Assembly: GCF_000020965.1 (NCBI RefSeq)
Contig: NC_011297.1
Span: 1,646,525 to 1,710,524, forward strand
DNA length: 64,000 nt
Direction of reading: 5' to 3'
Origin: Dictyoglomus thermophilum H-6-12
GTDB lineage: Bacteria; Dictyoglomota; Dictyoglomia; Dictyoglomales; Dictyoglomaceae
Made by a program: the position numbers and the translations under genes. Shown here one piece after another: positions 36,413 through 45,313 of the stretch (its first letter is position 1; each line of letters starts with the position of its first letter). The notes under the pieces are model-generated. The model did no database searches. It worked only from the letters and a program-made list of their open reading frames with translations, and had not been told where the DNA came from.

Positions 36413-36943
36413 ATGGAAGAAAAAGATCTAATAGAAGAAAATGAACAAGAAAAAGAAAAGCCCGAAGAGTATGTACCCAATGAATGGGAGATAAAATATG
36501 CAAGACTCCAGGCAGAATTTGAAAATTTTCGTCAAAGACTAAGAAAAGAAAAGGAAGAATGGCAAGAGATTGCTAACGCAAAACTCTTAAAGGAAATTGT
36601 GGAGATAATGGATAACTTTAAACTTGCTTTAGAGTCTATAAAACATACACGAAAAAAAGATGCCATAATAGAAGGTGTAGAGATGATATATAAACAATTT
36701 GAAAACCTTCTTGAAAAAGAGGGTGTAATAAAAATTGAAACAGTAGGAAAAATTTTTGATCCTAATATACATGAGGCTGTAGGAGTAGAAGAAGTCTCTA
36801 ATGGAGAAGATAATATTATCCTCAAGGAAATTTCTCCTGGATATCTATTTAAAAATAAATTATTAAGACCTGCAAGGGTTATAGTCTCAAAAAAGATACA
36901 AAACAAGGAGGTAGATAACCATGGCGAAAATAGTAGGAATTGA
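36413..36943 (+). CDS. grpE: nucleotide exchange factor GrpE
   Basis: A 176-residue GrpE: an acidic N-terminus, a long helix ([20 protein letters not shown] from residue 30) and the C-terminal beta domain with [10 protein letters not shown]. It releases ADP from DnaK. The ATG follows GAGGTGA. The 3' end overlaps dnaK by 23 bases, and the dnaK ribosome site AAGGAGG lies within grpE. First gene of the CIRCE-controlled heat-shock operon; unlike in many Firmicutes, hrcA does not precede it. Confidence 0.97.
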   Translation: MEEKDLIEENEQEKEKPEEYVPNEWEIKYARLQAEFENFRQRLRKEKEEWQEIANAKLLKEIVEIMDNFKLALESIKHTRKKDAIIEGVEMIYKQFENLLEKEGVIKIETVGKIFDPNIHEAVGVEEVSNGEDNIILKEISPGYLFKNKLLRPARVIVSKKIQNKEVDNHGENSRN

Positions 36944-38741
36944 TTTAGGAACTACAAACTCTTTAATAGCTTATCTTGAGGGTGGAAGACCTACCATAAT
37001 ACCAAACGCCGAGGGAAGCAGATTAACACCATCGGTAGTTGCCTTTACAAAAGATGGGCAACTCCTTGTAGGAGAACCTGCCAAAAGACAGGCAATAGTT
37101 AATGCAGAAAGAACTATTAAATCCATAAAAAGACACATGGGAACAAACTACAAGGTAAAAATTGATGATAAAGAGTACACACCTCAAGAAATATCTGCAA
37201 TGATTCTGAGAAAACTCAAAAAGGATGCAGAGGCATACTTAGGGGAACCTATAGAGAAGGCAGTAATAACTGTACCAGCATACTTCTCCGATGCCCAGAG
37301 ACAAGCCACAAAAGATGCAGGAGCTATTGCAGGGCTTGAAGTAGTAAGAATAATAAATGAGCCTACTGCAGCTGCCCTTGCTTATGGTCTTGATAAAGAA
37401 GGACATCAAAAGATCCTTGTCTTTGACTTAGGAGGAGGAACCTTTGATGTCTCTATCCTTGAAATTGGAGAGGGCGTATTTGAAGTAATAGCTACTGCAG
37501 GTAACAACAGACTTGGTGGCGATGACTTTGATGAAAGAATTGTCAATTGGCTCGTAGAGATGTTCATGGAAGAGCATGGAATCAATCTCAAAGAAGATAG
37601 AACTGCTCTACAAAGACTCTTTGAAGCAGCTGAAAAGGCAAAGATAGAACTCTCATCTAAACTCCAAACAGAAATAAATCTCCCCTTTATTGCAATGAAA
37701 GGAAACACTCCTTTACATATCTCTGTAACTTTAACCAGAGCAAAATTTGAAGAGTTAACCTATGATTTGGTAGAAAAGACTAAAGAGCCTACCGAAAGGG
37801 CATTAAAGGATGCAGGTCTTTCTCCATCTCAAATTGACAAGATAATTCTTGTAGGTGGAGCTACAAGAATGCCATGTATACAAGAATGGATTAAGAAACA
37901 TTTTGGGAAAGAACCACAAAGAAATGTCAATCCCGATGAGGCAGTAGCTCTTGGTGCAGCTATTCAAGCAGGAGTAATCGGAGGAGAGATTAGAGATATA
38001 GTATTGGTAGACGTAACTCCTCTTTCCCTTGGAATTGAAACCCTTGGTGGCGTATTCACAAAGATTATTGAGAGAAATACCCCTATTCCTGTATCTAAGA
38101 GCCAGATATTCACTACTGCAGCAGACTACCAGACCAGCGTAGAGATTCATGTATTACAAGGAGAAAGAGCTCTTGCCAAGGATAATATCAGCCTTGGAAG
38201 ATTTATCTTAGATGGAATTCCACCAGCTCCTCGTGGTGTTCCTCAAATAGAGGTAACCTTTGATATAGATGTAAATGGAATTGTACATGTTTCAGCAAGA
38301 GATAAGGCTACTGGCAGAGAGCAAAGAATAACTATATCCAATGCTATTAGACTCTCAGAAGAAGAGATTAAGAGAATGACCGAAGAAGCAAAAAGGTTTG
38401 AAGAAGAAGATAGAAAAAGAAGAGAAGAGATTGAAACCAAAAACCAAGCAGAACATCTAATATATACAGCAAGAAAAACTCTTAAAGATTATGGAGACAA
38501 AGTAAGTAAAGATCTGGTACAAAGAGTTGAAGATAAAATAAAGAACTTAGAAGAGCTGATAAAACCTGAAAGAATAAATGTAGAACAAGTTAAGAAAGGT
38601 ATGGAAGAACTTACTCAAGCTCTGGGAGAGATAGGACAATTTATGTATCAATCAGCAAGTGCTGCGGGTAATCCAGGACAAGGACAAACCAATGAAAATC
38701 CTGGAGGTAAAACCATAGACGGAGACTACAAGGTGAATTAG
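36921..38741 (+). CDS. dnaK: molecular chaperone DnaK (Hsp70)
   Basis: A 606-residue Hsp70. Nucleotide-binding motifs are intact: [13 protein letters not shown] at the N-terminus, [13 protein letters not shown] near 174 and [10 protein letters not shown] near 313. The substrate-binding domain follows the linker [17 protein letters not shown] and ends in a helical lid with a flexible Gly/Asn-rich tail. It folds and protects proteins in cycles of ATP hydrolysis with DnaJ and GrpE, both adjacent. AAGGAGG precedes the ATG. Confidence 0.98.
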   Translation: MAKIVGIDLGTTNSLIAYLEGGRPTIIPNAEGSRLTPSVVAFTKDGQLLVGEPAKRQAIVNAERTIKSIKRHMGTNYKVKIDDKEYTPQEISAMILRKLKKDAEAYLGEPIEKAVITVPAYFSDAQRQATKDAGAIAGLEVVRIINEPTAAALAYGLDKEGHQKILVFDLGGGTFDVSILEIGEGVFEVIATAGNNRLGGDDFDERIVNWLVEMFMEEHGINLKEDRTALQRLFEAAEKAKIELSSKLQTEINLPFIAMKGNTPLHISVTLTRAKFEELTYDLVEKTKEPTERALKDAGLSPSQIDKIILVGGATRMPCIQEWIKKHFGKEPQRNVNPDEAVALGAAIQAGVIGGEIRDIVLVDVTPLSLGIETLGGVFTKIIERNTPIPVSKSQIFTTAADYQTSVEIHVLQGERALAKDNISLGRFILDGIPPAPRGVPQIEVTFDIDVNGIVHVSARDKATGREQRITISNAIRLSEEEIKRMTEEAKRFEEEDRKRREEIETKNQAEHLIYTARKTLKDYGDKVSKDLVQRVEDKIKNLEELIKPERINVEQVKKGMEELTQALGEIGQFMYQSASAAGNPGQGQTNENPGGKTIDGDYKVN

Positions 38742-38742
38742 T

Positions 38743-39915
38743 ATGCCAACCAAAAAAGATTATTATGAAATCCTGGGTGTGCCGAGAAACGCCACCCAGG
38801 ATGAAATAAAACAAGCATATAGAAGATTGGTAAGACAGTATCATCCTGACTTAAACAAGGATCCTTCTGCCCACGAAAAGTTTAAAGAAATAAATGAAGC
38901 TTACGAAGTACTCTCTGATCCTCAAAAAAGAGCCCAATATGACCAATTTGGACATGTAGGAGATTTCTCAGGATATGGAGACTTTCAAGGAGGATGGCAA
39001 CCCGGAGGCTTTGACTTTGGAGATTTAGGAAGAAATTTTGAGGACATTTTTGAAAACTTTTTTGGAGACAGCATCTTTGGAGATCTTTTCGGCAGAAGAA
39101 GAGAAAGGGAAAAAGCCCCAAGAAAAGGAGCAGATCTAAGATACGACATAAATATCACCTTAGAAGAAGCAGCCTTTGGAAGCGAGAAAGAAATATATGT
39201 AACAAGGCTTGAAACATGCCCTACTTGCAAAGGAAAAGGGACAGAGCCTGGAACAAATCCTGTAAAATGTGATATGTGTAATGGAACAGGACAAATAAGA
39301 AATATGAGACAAACTCCCTTTGGCCAATTTGTTCAGATAACCACATGTCCCAAATGTCATGGTACGGGACAGATAATAATCAATCCGTGCCACGAATGTC
39401 ATGGTACAGGAAAAGTAAGGAGAAAAAGAAGAGTTGAATTTAAGATACCTGCAGGGGTTGATGAGGGATACGTAATAAGACTCGCAGGTGAAGGAGAACC
39501 AGGTGAAAATGGTGGACCTAATGGGGATATCTACATACATATTCATATAATTCCCCATAAAATATTCAAAAGGGACAACGAAGACATATGGATGGAGCTT
39601 CCTATAGACTACCTTATAGCCTTATTAGGAGGGGAGGTAGAGGTACCTACCTTAGAAGGTAAGGAAAAAATATATATAAAACCTGGAACCCAAACAGGAG
39701 AAGTAATTACCCTAAAAGGGAAGGGAATACCCTACTTGAGAAATAAAAATCAAAGAGGAGACCAAAAGATTGTTGTAAAGATAACTGTACCCCAAAACCT
39801 ATCCCCAAAGGAAAAAGAGCTTCTCCTTGAGATAGCCAAACTCAGAGGAATAAATATAGAGAAGGATAAAAACATATTTGAACAGATAAAAAAAGCCTTT
39901 AAGGGTGATAATTAA
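38743..39915 (+). CDS. dnaJ: chaperone DnaJ (Hsp40)
   Basis: A 390-residue class I Hsp40. J domain with the HPD motif ([10 protein letters not shown]), a Gly/Phe-rich region to about residue 110, and four zinc-binding CxxCxGxG repeats ([32 protein letters not shown]), then the C-terminal client-binding domains. It stimulates DnaK ATPase. The ATG comes one base after the dnaK stop, with AAGGTGA upstream. The stop overlaps the end of a HEPN-toxin relic on the other strand. Confidence 0.98.
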   Translation: MPTKKDYYEILGVPRNATQDEIKQAYRRLVRQYHPDLNKDPSAHEKFKEINEAYEVLSDPQKRAQYDQFGHVGDFSGYGDFQGGWQPGGFDFGDLGRNFEDIFENFFGDSIFGDLFGRRREREKAPRKGADLRYDINITLEEAAFGSEKEIYVTRLETCPTCKGKGTEPGTNPVKCDMCNGTGQIRNMRQTPFGQFVQITTCPKCHGTGQIIINPCHECHGTGKVRRKRRVEFKIPAGVDEGYVIRLAGEGEPGENGGPNGDIYIHIHIIPHKIFKRDNEDIWMELPIDYLIALLGGEVEVPTLEGKEKIYIKPGTQTGEVITLKGKGIPYLRNKNQRGDQKIVVKITVPQNLSPKEKELLLEIAKLRGINIEKDKNIFEQIKKAFKGDN

Positions 39916-40064
39916 TATTTCTCATAAAAGTGAATCAATCTGTTTCTATACTCTGCCATTTTAATAAGATTTTCTCTCGCAAAAGTCTCTGGAACAGCTT
40001 CAGGCACTCTCGATAAAATATGATTTCCTATATCAAAAACTGCCTCTAATGGCCTTCTCAACAT
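39912..40064 (-). pseudogene. relic of a HepT-like (HEPN, DUF86) toxin gene
   Basis: The minus-strand frame from about 40064 to the TAA at 39914-39912 reads EAVFDIGNHILSRVPEA... ...[16 protein letters not shown]. The GNHI segment and the C-terminal RNRLIHFY (Rx4H) are the hallmarks of HepT/DUF86 HEPN ribonuclease toxins of the MNT-HEPN antitoxin-toxin class. Only about 50-55 residues remain of the usual 110-140. Upstream, another frame continues with plausible residues, pointing to frameshift and deletion. No ribosome site and no nucleotidyltransferase partner are present. Confidence 0.6.
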
Positions 40065-40127
40065 CACTATCTTCTCTTTCGATTCCTAAAACAGTCTCTC
40101 TCCATAGAATATGAAGTACAAAATAAA

Positions 40128-40154
40128 AAGCCCTCCCCAAAATGGGGAGGGCTT
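40128..40154. terminator. terminator of the outer-membrane protein gene
   Basis: AAGCCCTCCCC (40128-40138) pairs with GGGGAGGGCTT (40144-40154), loop AAAAT. On the minus strand the stem is followed by TTTATTT, so it ends the transcript of the gene at 40168-41256. Confidence 0.85.
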
Positions 40155-40167
40155 ATAGTTTTTATGC

Positions 40168-41256
40168 TTAGAATCCAATCATTAACTTGCTTTCTGCGAA
40201 GAATTTGCCTCTTACATCTACACCCCAGAGATCATCTGCACCAGTTAGTACTCCTCTCTGCCATCCATTGTTACCATAGTCATCCATGTCAAAGCCATAA
40301 CCAAGAGTCAAGTCATGGGATACATTACCACCAAGGCTGACAGACCATTTTGCAAATCCACCAAAGAGAGTATCTGGACCATTAGCTACTGCAGCACCAT
40401 AGGATAAGCTTCCTACTGGGACTGGTGCAGATCCAGAAACATAAGCAAATATGGTGTAAGTGTTAGAAGTATCATACTCTGCATATGCTTTTACGTTGGG
40501 CACTACGCCATCAGCAGTAACTGATAATTTTACTGTTTGAGCTTGAAGTTTATAGTTACCATCTACTGTAACTTTTCCACCGAGAGCTTTTACTGTTGCA
40601 CCAACAAGTTGCTCAGGATTGCTTGCTGCCTCACCATAAACAGTTAAGGATACAGGAGTGGTTACTGGTGTTACAGAACCACCAACTGCCCAAGCAGTAA
40701 TTGTTCCTGTCGCAGTATTCTTTTGAATTAAACCATAGGCAGAAACAGAAACTGGTTGAGCTACGGATACTTCACCTTTTACGGCAAGAGCTGCCTCGGT
40801 CCAGAAATTGGACTTCCCCCAATTATTTTTTGGAGCATAACCTACAGTAACTTTAACGGGTGCTTGAGATAATACTACGTTAATTCCTGTATCTGGTAAA
40901 ATATCTGGTACTAATATTGTGCTAATATCTGGAAGGGTTCCCTTGCAGAAGGATATATCAAGAAGCCCTGCTACTTTGGAGAAGGTGATGGTTCCAGTTG
41001 GAGCTGCACTACCACTCAAATCATTTGGTAAATTCACTTTGAATGTAGCATTTACGCTACCAAGGTTGGAGCTTCCAGAGAGAGAGAATGTTAAATTACC
41101 AGAGCCCCAAGTTCCCCATGCAAGACCATAGCCATCAGAGAATGGTAAAAATCTTGTATGGAAACCTACTCCTATCCAACTTGATGTGCTAACATTAGCA
41201 GCAAATGCAGGAACTACTAAAAGAGCTAAAACTAACAACCAAACCAATTTCTTCAT
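40168..41256 (-). CDS. exported beta-barrel-like outer membrane protein
   Basis: A 362-residue protein with a clear signal peptide (KKLVWLLVLALLVVPAFA, cleavage about residue 19). The mature part is rich in Gly, Ser, Thr and Val, with alternating beta strands throughout and no cytoplasmic-type helix. It ends in KLMIGF, a C-terminal Phe as in many outer-membrane barrels. Base composition is more GC-rich than its neighbours, as expected of a highly expressed gene. Its strong promoter, structured leader and terminator also suggest abundance. I do not recognise the family; a porin is likely but unproven. Confidence 0.75.
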   Translation of the reverse strand: MKKLVWLLVLALLVVPAFAANVSTSSWIGVGFHTRFLPFSDGYGLAWGTWGSGNLTFSLSGSSNLGSVNATFKVNLPNDLSGSAAPTGTITFSKVAGLLDISFCKGTLPDISTILVPDILPDTGINVVLSQAPVKVTVGYAPKNNWGKSNFWTEAALAVKGEVSVAQPVSVSAYGLIQKNTATGTITAWAVGGSVTPVTTPVSLTVYGEAASNPEQLVGATVKALGGKVTVDGNYKLQAQTVKLSVTADGVVPNVKAYAEYDTSNTYTIFAYVSGSAPVPVGSLSYGAAVANGPDTLFGGFAKWSVSLGGNVSHDLTLGYGFDMDDYGNNGWQRGVLTGADDLWGVDVRGKFFAESKLMIGF

Positions 41257-41308
41257 CTTTCCTTGACCCCCTTAGGATTTTTTAATTTTTTATAAATTTT
41301 TATAACTC

Positions 41309-41394
41309 ACTGGTAAGTTCCGAAATCTTCCCTTACCAGTCTGCCTTTCTTGAGTGGCACCTAAAGGTCTCCTCTTCACCTCCTTTCTTGCCAC
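41309..41394 (-). ncRNA. structured 5' leader with two hairpins and a possible leader peptide
   Basis: In the minus-strand leader, GTGGCA...TGCCAC (41394-41389 with 41359-41354) encloses AAAGG/CCTTT, with the ribosome-site-like AAGGAGGTGA in its loop. A second hairpin ACTGGTAAG/CTTACCAGT (41340-41332 with 41317-41309) follows. A 17-codon frame from GTG 41360 to TGA 41307 has GAGGAG eight bases upstream and runs into the second hairpin. The structures match no riboswitch class I know. Confidence 0.45.
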
Positions 41395-41418
41395 CCAGAA
41401 AAGCTTTAACTGATTGTT

Positions 41419-41446
41419 ATTTTACTAAAAATCTCTTTTATGTCAA
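41419..41446 (-). promoter_or_regulatory. promoter of the outer membrane protein gene
   Basis: TTGACA (41446-41441), a 16-base spacer and TAAAAT (41424-41419) on the minus strand predict a start near 41412, giving a leader of about 155 bases that holds both hairpins. Confidence 0.65.
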
Positions 41447-41482
41447 GTAGTCAATAATTAGCTACTTTTATTAAAAATGCAG

Positions 41483-41491
41483 TGATATAAT
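41483..41491 (+). promoter_or_regulatory. extended -10 promoter of lexA
   Basis: TGATATAAT is an extended -10 (TGN-TATAAT) with TATAAT at 41486-41491. The predicted start near 41498 is only three bases before the lexA ATG, and no ribosome site is present, so the message should be leaderless. Confidence 0.55.
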
Positions 41492-41500
41492 TAAAATAAA

Positions 41501-42100
41501 ATGTCAAATAGATTATTGAGCAAAAAACAAAAAGAAGTCTTAGAATTCATAACCTCTTTTTGGAAAAAAGAGGGAAGAATTCCCACTGTAAGAGAGGTTA
41601 CCAAAGCTCTTGGCCTAAATTCTTCAGGATCTGGATACTTCCACATGAAAGCCCTTGTAGAAAAGGGATATCTATCTCAGGATAAAAATGGTAGATTTTA
41701 TTTAAAAAACCTAATAAACGAAGAGGTAATCTATCTTCCCTTAATAGGTACCATAAGAGCAGGAATACCAGTAGAGTCTCCTGAATATATAGAAGAATAC
41801 ATTCCTGTTCCTAAAAATTTTGTAAAGATTCCTGAAAAATCCTTTTTATTAAAGGTCAGAGGAGATAGTATGGAAGGAGCTCATATATTAGATGGAGATC
41901 TTATTATCGTACAAAAACAAGATACAGCCCAAAAAGGAGAAATTGTAGTAGCTCTAAAGGATGGAGAATCTACCGTAAAATTTCTTTCCGAAAACTATGG
42001 AATACCCTGTTTAAAACCTGCAAATCCCAGATATTCAGAGATATATCCTCCTTTTAAAATAATTGGAAAAGTAGTTGGAGTAATAAGGCTTTTCAAATAA
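41501..42100 (+). CDS. lexA: LexA repressor
   Basis: A 199-residue SOS repressor/self-cleaving serine peptidase. N-terminal winged helix (SKKQKEVLEFITSFWKKEGR), cleavage site Ala-Gly in LIGTIRAGIPVE, catalytic Ser in GDSMEGAHI and catalytic Lys in ESTVKFL. RecA filaments trigger its cleavage and induce DNA-repair genes. No ribosome site precedes the ATG, which sits about three bases from the predicted transcription start. I did not find a classical LexA palindrome here, so the operator of this lineage is unknown. Confidence 0.95.
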   Translation: MSNRLLSKKQKEVLEFITSFWKKEGRIPTVREVTKALGLNSSGSGYFHMKALVEKGYLSQDKNGRFYLKNLINEEVIYLPLIGTIRAGIPVESPEYIEEYIPVPKNFVKIPEKSFLLKVRGDSMEGAHILDGDLIIVQKQDTAQKGEIVVALKDGESTVKFLSENYGIPCLKPANPRYSEIYPPFKIIGKVVGVIRLFK

Positions 42101-42118
42101 TAAGTTAAATGCTATAAT
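42090..42118 (+). promoter_or_regulatory. promoter upstream of the GlpA-like operon
   Basis: TTTTCA at 42090-42095, a 17-base spacer and TATAAT at 42113-42118 overlap the lexA stop region and predict a start near 42125. The transcript then meets a terminator hairpin after about 30 bases. Confidence 0.5.
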
Positions 42119-42134
42119 TTAAACAGAAGATTTT

Positions 42135-42190
42135 GGGCGAGGAGAAAGGGAGAACCGCCCTGACTCTTTTGAGTTGGGGCGGTTTTTTAT
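42135..42190 (+). terminator. terminator with alternative pairing: possible attenuator of the GlpA-like operon
   Basis: AACCGCCC (42153-42160) pairs with GGGCGGTT (42177-42184), extended by GACTC/GAGTT, with a TTTT loop and a T-run after it: a near-ideal intrinsic terminator. Upstream GGGCG (42135-42139) can instead pair with CGCCC (42156-42160), breaking the terminator. It lies between a promoter and the operon's first ribosome site. Confidence 0.6.
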
Positions 42191-42215
42191 TTGTATGGAA
42201 AAGGAGGAGTGTCCC

Positions 42216-43670
42216 ATGTATGACGTAATAATAATAGGTGGAGGCATTGTAGGAGCACTAATTGCAAGAGAGCTTTCCTTTTACAATCTTTCCCTCCTTC
42301 TTTTAGAAAAAGAGTCCGATGTTGCCATGGGAGCAACAAAGGCAAATAGCGCTATAGTACATGCAGGCTACGATCCAATTCCTGATACTCTAAAAGCAAA
42401 AACCAATGTAGAGGGAAACAAATTATATAAAAACCTATGTGAAGAATTAGGAGTACCTTTTAAAAGAATAGGAGCCTTTGTCCTTGCCTTCAATGAAGAA
42501 GAGCTAAAAATTTTGATGGAACTTAAAGAGAGAGGAATCAAAAATGGTGTTCCAGAACTATATATACTAAAAAGAGAAGAGATCTTAAGTAGAGAACCTA
42601 ATATAAATAAAGATGTAAAATATGCCCTCTTTGCACCTACCTCAGGAATCACTAATCCTTTTCTATTAACCATCAATGCCATAGAAAATGCCATAGAAAA
42701 CGGCCTAAGTATAAAGCTAAATGAAGAAGTAATAGATATTAAAAAAGAAGAAAGCGTTTACCAAGTAATAACCGATAAAAATATATATTTAACAAAATAC
42801 ATTATAAACTGCGCTGGAATAAATTCAGACAAAATAATAAAAATGCTTGACCCCGATTATCCCTTTGAGATTACCCCAAGAAAAGGAGAATATTTAGTAT
42901 TAGACAAAAAAGCAAAAGATTTTGTAAAAAGCACGATTTTTCACGTACCTACGAAAAAAGGCAAAGGAGTACTCATAACCCCAACGGTAGAAGGTAATAT
43001 CTTAATTGGTCCTAATGCGGAAGAGATTCAAGAAAAAGAAGATAAAAGTACTACTTTGGAAGGACTTTATGAAGTTAAGGAAAAAGCCAGAAAATATTGT
43101 GAAAATATACCTTTTCACTTGGTAATAAATACCTTTGCTGGAATAAGAGCTTCAAGCACTCATAAAGACTTTTTTGTAGAAGAAATTCCTGAATTTAAAA
43201 ATATCCTTCATATAGCAGGAATAGATTCGCCAGGCATAACCTCTGCTCCTTCCCTTGCAAAAATGGCGTTAAATTGGCTTATGGAAAAGGAAAAAATTAC
43301 ACCTAAGAAGAATATAAAAAAGACCATTAATAAAATATCTTTTAAAGATCTTAGCGATGAAGAGAAGGAAAGATTAATTAAAGAAGATCCAAGATGGGGA
43401 CATATAATCTGTAGGTGTGAACATGTAAGTGAAATGGAGATTATCTCTGCCATTCATTCTAATCTTCCAGCCACCACCCTCGAGGCCATAAGAAAAAGAA
43501 CCAGGGCTGGAATGGGAAGATGTCAAGGAGCCTTCTGCGGATATCATATTATGAAGATCCTCTCAGAAGAGTTAAATTTACCCCTAACCAAGATTACCTT
43601 TAAAGGAAATAAGTCCTATATGGTGAAAATGGAAAATAAGGCGAGGTGGAAATATGTTAAAAGAAGTTGA
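42216..43670 (+). CDS. FAD-dependent oxidoreductase with 2Fe-2S tail, glycerol-3-phosphate dehydrogenase GlpA-like
   Basis: A 484-residue flavoprotein: N-terminal FAD-binding DVIIIGGGIVGALIARELS, a DAO-type body with YLVLDKKAK, and a C-terminal BFD-like 2Fe-2S domain with CRCEHVSE and RCQGAFCG. It resembles the GlpA subunit of anaerobic glycerol-3-phosphate dehydrogenase. ATG 42216 is used, with AAGGAGGAG six bases upstream; earlier in-frame TTG codons fall inside the terminator hairpin. It overlaps the next flavoprotein by 17 bases. The three-gene set with DUF1667 recurs in Thermotoga and clostridia; the substrate is probably glycerol 3-phosphate but is not proved. Confidence 0.88.
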   Translation: MYDVIIIGGGIVGALIARELSFYNLSLLLLEKESDVAMGATKANSAIVHAGYDPIPDTLKAKTNVEGNKLYKNLCEELGVPFKRIGAFVLAFNEEELKILMELKERGIKNGVPELYILKREEILSREPNINKDVKYALFAPTSGITNPFLLTINAIENAIENGLSIKLNEEVIDIKKEESVYQVITDKNIYLTKYIINCAGINSDKIIKMLDPDYPFEITPRKGEYLVLDKKAKDFVKSTIFHVPTKKGKGVLITPTVEGNILIGPNAEEIQEKEDKSTTLEGLYEVKEKARKYCENIPFHLVINTFAGIRASSTHKDFFVEEIPEFKNILHIAGIDSPGITSAPSLAKMALNWLMEKEKITPKKNIKKTINKISFKDLSDEEKERLIKEDPRWGHIICRCEHVSEMEIISAIHSNLPATTLEAIRKRTRAGMGRCQGAFCGYHIMKILSEELNLPLTKITFKGNKSYMVKMENKARWKYVKRS

Positions 43671-44901
43671 TATAGCGATCATTGGAGGGGGACCTGCAGG
43701 GCTTTCTGCAGGGATATCCTCAGGAAAAAGTGGAAAAAAGGTATTAATCCTTGAAAGGAATGATGAACTTGGTGGAGTACTTAATCAGTGTATTCACCCT
43801 GGATTTGGACTTGTATATTACAAGGAGGAACTAACAGGGCCTGAATATGCCCAAAAACTAATTCAAGAAATTAAAAACTTAGAGAATGTAGAATACTTTC
43901 TCAATACTATGGTACTCCAGATAAAAGAAGATAAAGAGGTTATAGCAGTAAATAGTGATGGACTTTGGAGGGTAAAAGCAAAGGCAATAATATTTTCTAC
44001 TGGATGCAGAGAGAGAACTCGAGGAAACTTACAAATTCCAGGAGATAGACCTTCAGGCATATATACCGCTGGAACTGCCCAAAGATTAGTTAACATAGAG
44101 GGATACCTTCCTGGAGAAAAGATTCTTATCTTAGGATCAGGAGACATAGGACTTATTATGGCAAGAAGACTTCTATGGGAAGGAGCAGAAGTTATTGGAG
44201 TTGTGGAGAAACTTCCCTATCCTGGTGGTCTTACAAGAAATTTAGTTCAATGTTTAGAAGACTATAATATACCACTCTATTTAAAGCATACTGTGGTAGA
44301 AATAAAAGGCAAAGATAGAGTTGAGGGAGTATACATAGCCCCGGTAGATGAACAGGGGAATCCCATATTAGAAGCCAAAAAATTTATTGAGTGCGACACT
44401 CTACTTCTTTCTGTAGGATTAATACCTGAGAATGAACTTTTAGAGAGTTTAAATATACCTATTGATCCTAAAACAGGTGGTCCTTTGGTAGACCAAAACC
44501 TATCTACATTAAAGGATGGCTTTTTCTCCTGTGGAAATTCTCTTCTTGTAAATGACTTAGTAGATTATGTTACTATGCAGGGGATTTTAGCAGGAGACTC
44601 TGCTGTAAGGTTTATAGAGGGCAAATTAAAAATAGAAAAGAGAGTTAAAGTAGAAATCTCAGGAAATTTGAGGATAATTGTCCCTCAATATGTATCCTAT
44701 CCTATAAATTCTGAGGAAATAACCTTTTATATGAGAGTAAAAGAACCCCAAAAAAGTGCAAAACTCATATTACAGGATGAGAAGAAGAAATTGAAAGAGT
44801 GGAGATATCCTATGGTAAAACCAGCAGAAATGATATTAGTAAAGCTAAAAACAGAGGATCTTAAAGAAATAGAATACTTAGAATTCTCCATGGAGGGGTG
44901 A
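43654..44901 (+). CDS. pyridine nucleotide-disulfide oxidoreductase-family flavoprotein
   Basis: A 415-residue FAD/NAD(P) enzyme. The first Rossmann motif DIAIIGGGPAGLSAGI is at the N-terminus, ATG-equivalent IFSTGCRERTRG near residue 112, and a second nucleotide-binding motif ILILGSGDIGLIMAR near 155. It lacks the redox-active CxxxxC disulfide. It probably passes electrons between the GlpA-like protein and NAD(P)H or another carrier. Middle gene of the operon; the DUF1667 gene follows four bases after the stop. Confidence 0.88.
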   Translation: MLKEVDIAIIGGGPAGLSAGISSGKSGKKVLILERNDELGGVLNQCIHPGFGLVYYKEELTGPEYAQKLIQEIKNLENVEYFLNTMVLQIKEDKEVIAVNSDGLWRVKAKAIIFSTGCRERTRGNLQIPGDRPSGIYTAGTAQRLVNIEGYLPGEKILILGSGDIGLIMARRLLWEGAEVIGVVEKLPYPGGLTRNLVQCLEDYNIPLYLKHTVVEIKGKDRVEGVYIAPVDEQGNPILEAKKFIECDTLLLSVGLIPENELLESLNIPIDPKTGGPLVDQNLSTLKDGFFSCGNSLLVNDLVDYVTMQGILAGDSAVRFIEGKLKIEKRVKVEISGNLRIIVPQYVSYPINSEEITFYMRVKEPQKSAKLILQDEKKKLKEWRYPMVKPAEMILVKLKTEDLKEIEYLEFSMEG

Positions 44902-44905
44902 TACT

Positions 44906-45313
44906 ATGAAAAAAGAACTTACCTGTATCGTATGTCCTTTAGGTTGTAATTTAGAGGTAGAAATTATTAATAATGAGATAAAGGTAAAGGGAAATAAATG
45001 TGATAAGGGAAGAAAATATGCAGAGGAAGAGATTAAAAATCCCAAGAGGGTTCTTACCACTACAGTAAGAGTTAAAAATGGGAAATATAATGTAATTCCT
45101 GTAAAAACCACAGGACCTATCCCCAGGGATTATATCTTTGAAGTTCTTAAAAGACTTGCAAAAATAGAAATAGAAGCCCCTGTACCGCAAGGCTTTAAGG
45201 TATTAGAAAAGATATATCAGGATGTAGATGTAATCACAACCCGACCTATGGAGAAAAGAGAAACTACCAAAAACCCTAAAGATAACCAGAATAAAGCATC
45301 AAACCCTATATAA
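44906..45313 (+). CDS. DUF1667 protein, partner of GlpA-like flavoproteins
   Basis: A 135-residue protein with cysteines near the N-terminus (TCIVCPLGCNLEVE) and GNKCDKG near residue 31, four in all, suggesting an iron-sulfur or zinc site. The later VVPVKTTGPIPRD-like segment (NVIPVKTTGPIPRD) is typical of DUF1667. Family members usually end near DVITTRP; here about 20 extra residues follow because the frame runs on through the end of the convergent MFS gene, with which it overlaps by 97 bases. Likely an electron-transfer subunit of the preceding dehydrogenase. Confidence 0.85.
   Translation: MKKELTCIVCPLGCNLEVEIINNEIKVKGNKCDKGRKYAEEEIKNPKRVLTTTVRVKNGKYNVIPVKTTGPIPRDYIFEVLKRLAKIEIEAPVPQGFKVLEKIYQDVDVITTRPMEKRETTKNPKDNQNKASNPI

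Noticed and set aside
36532-37708. Long minus-strand frames opposite grpE and dnaK
   Set aside because: They mirror strongly conserved chaperone genes and have no ribosome sites; codon-bias shadows.
41309-41394. Leader considered as a T-box riboswitch
   Set aside because: There is a GGTGCCAC stretch, but no specifier loop, no canonical T-box sequence and no terminator before the gene, which is not an amino-acid gene.
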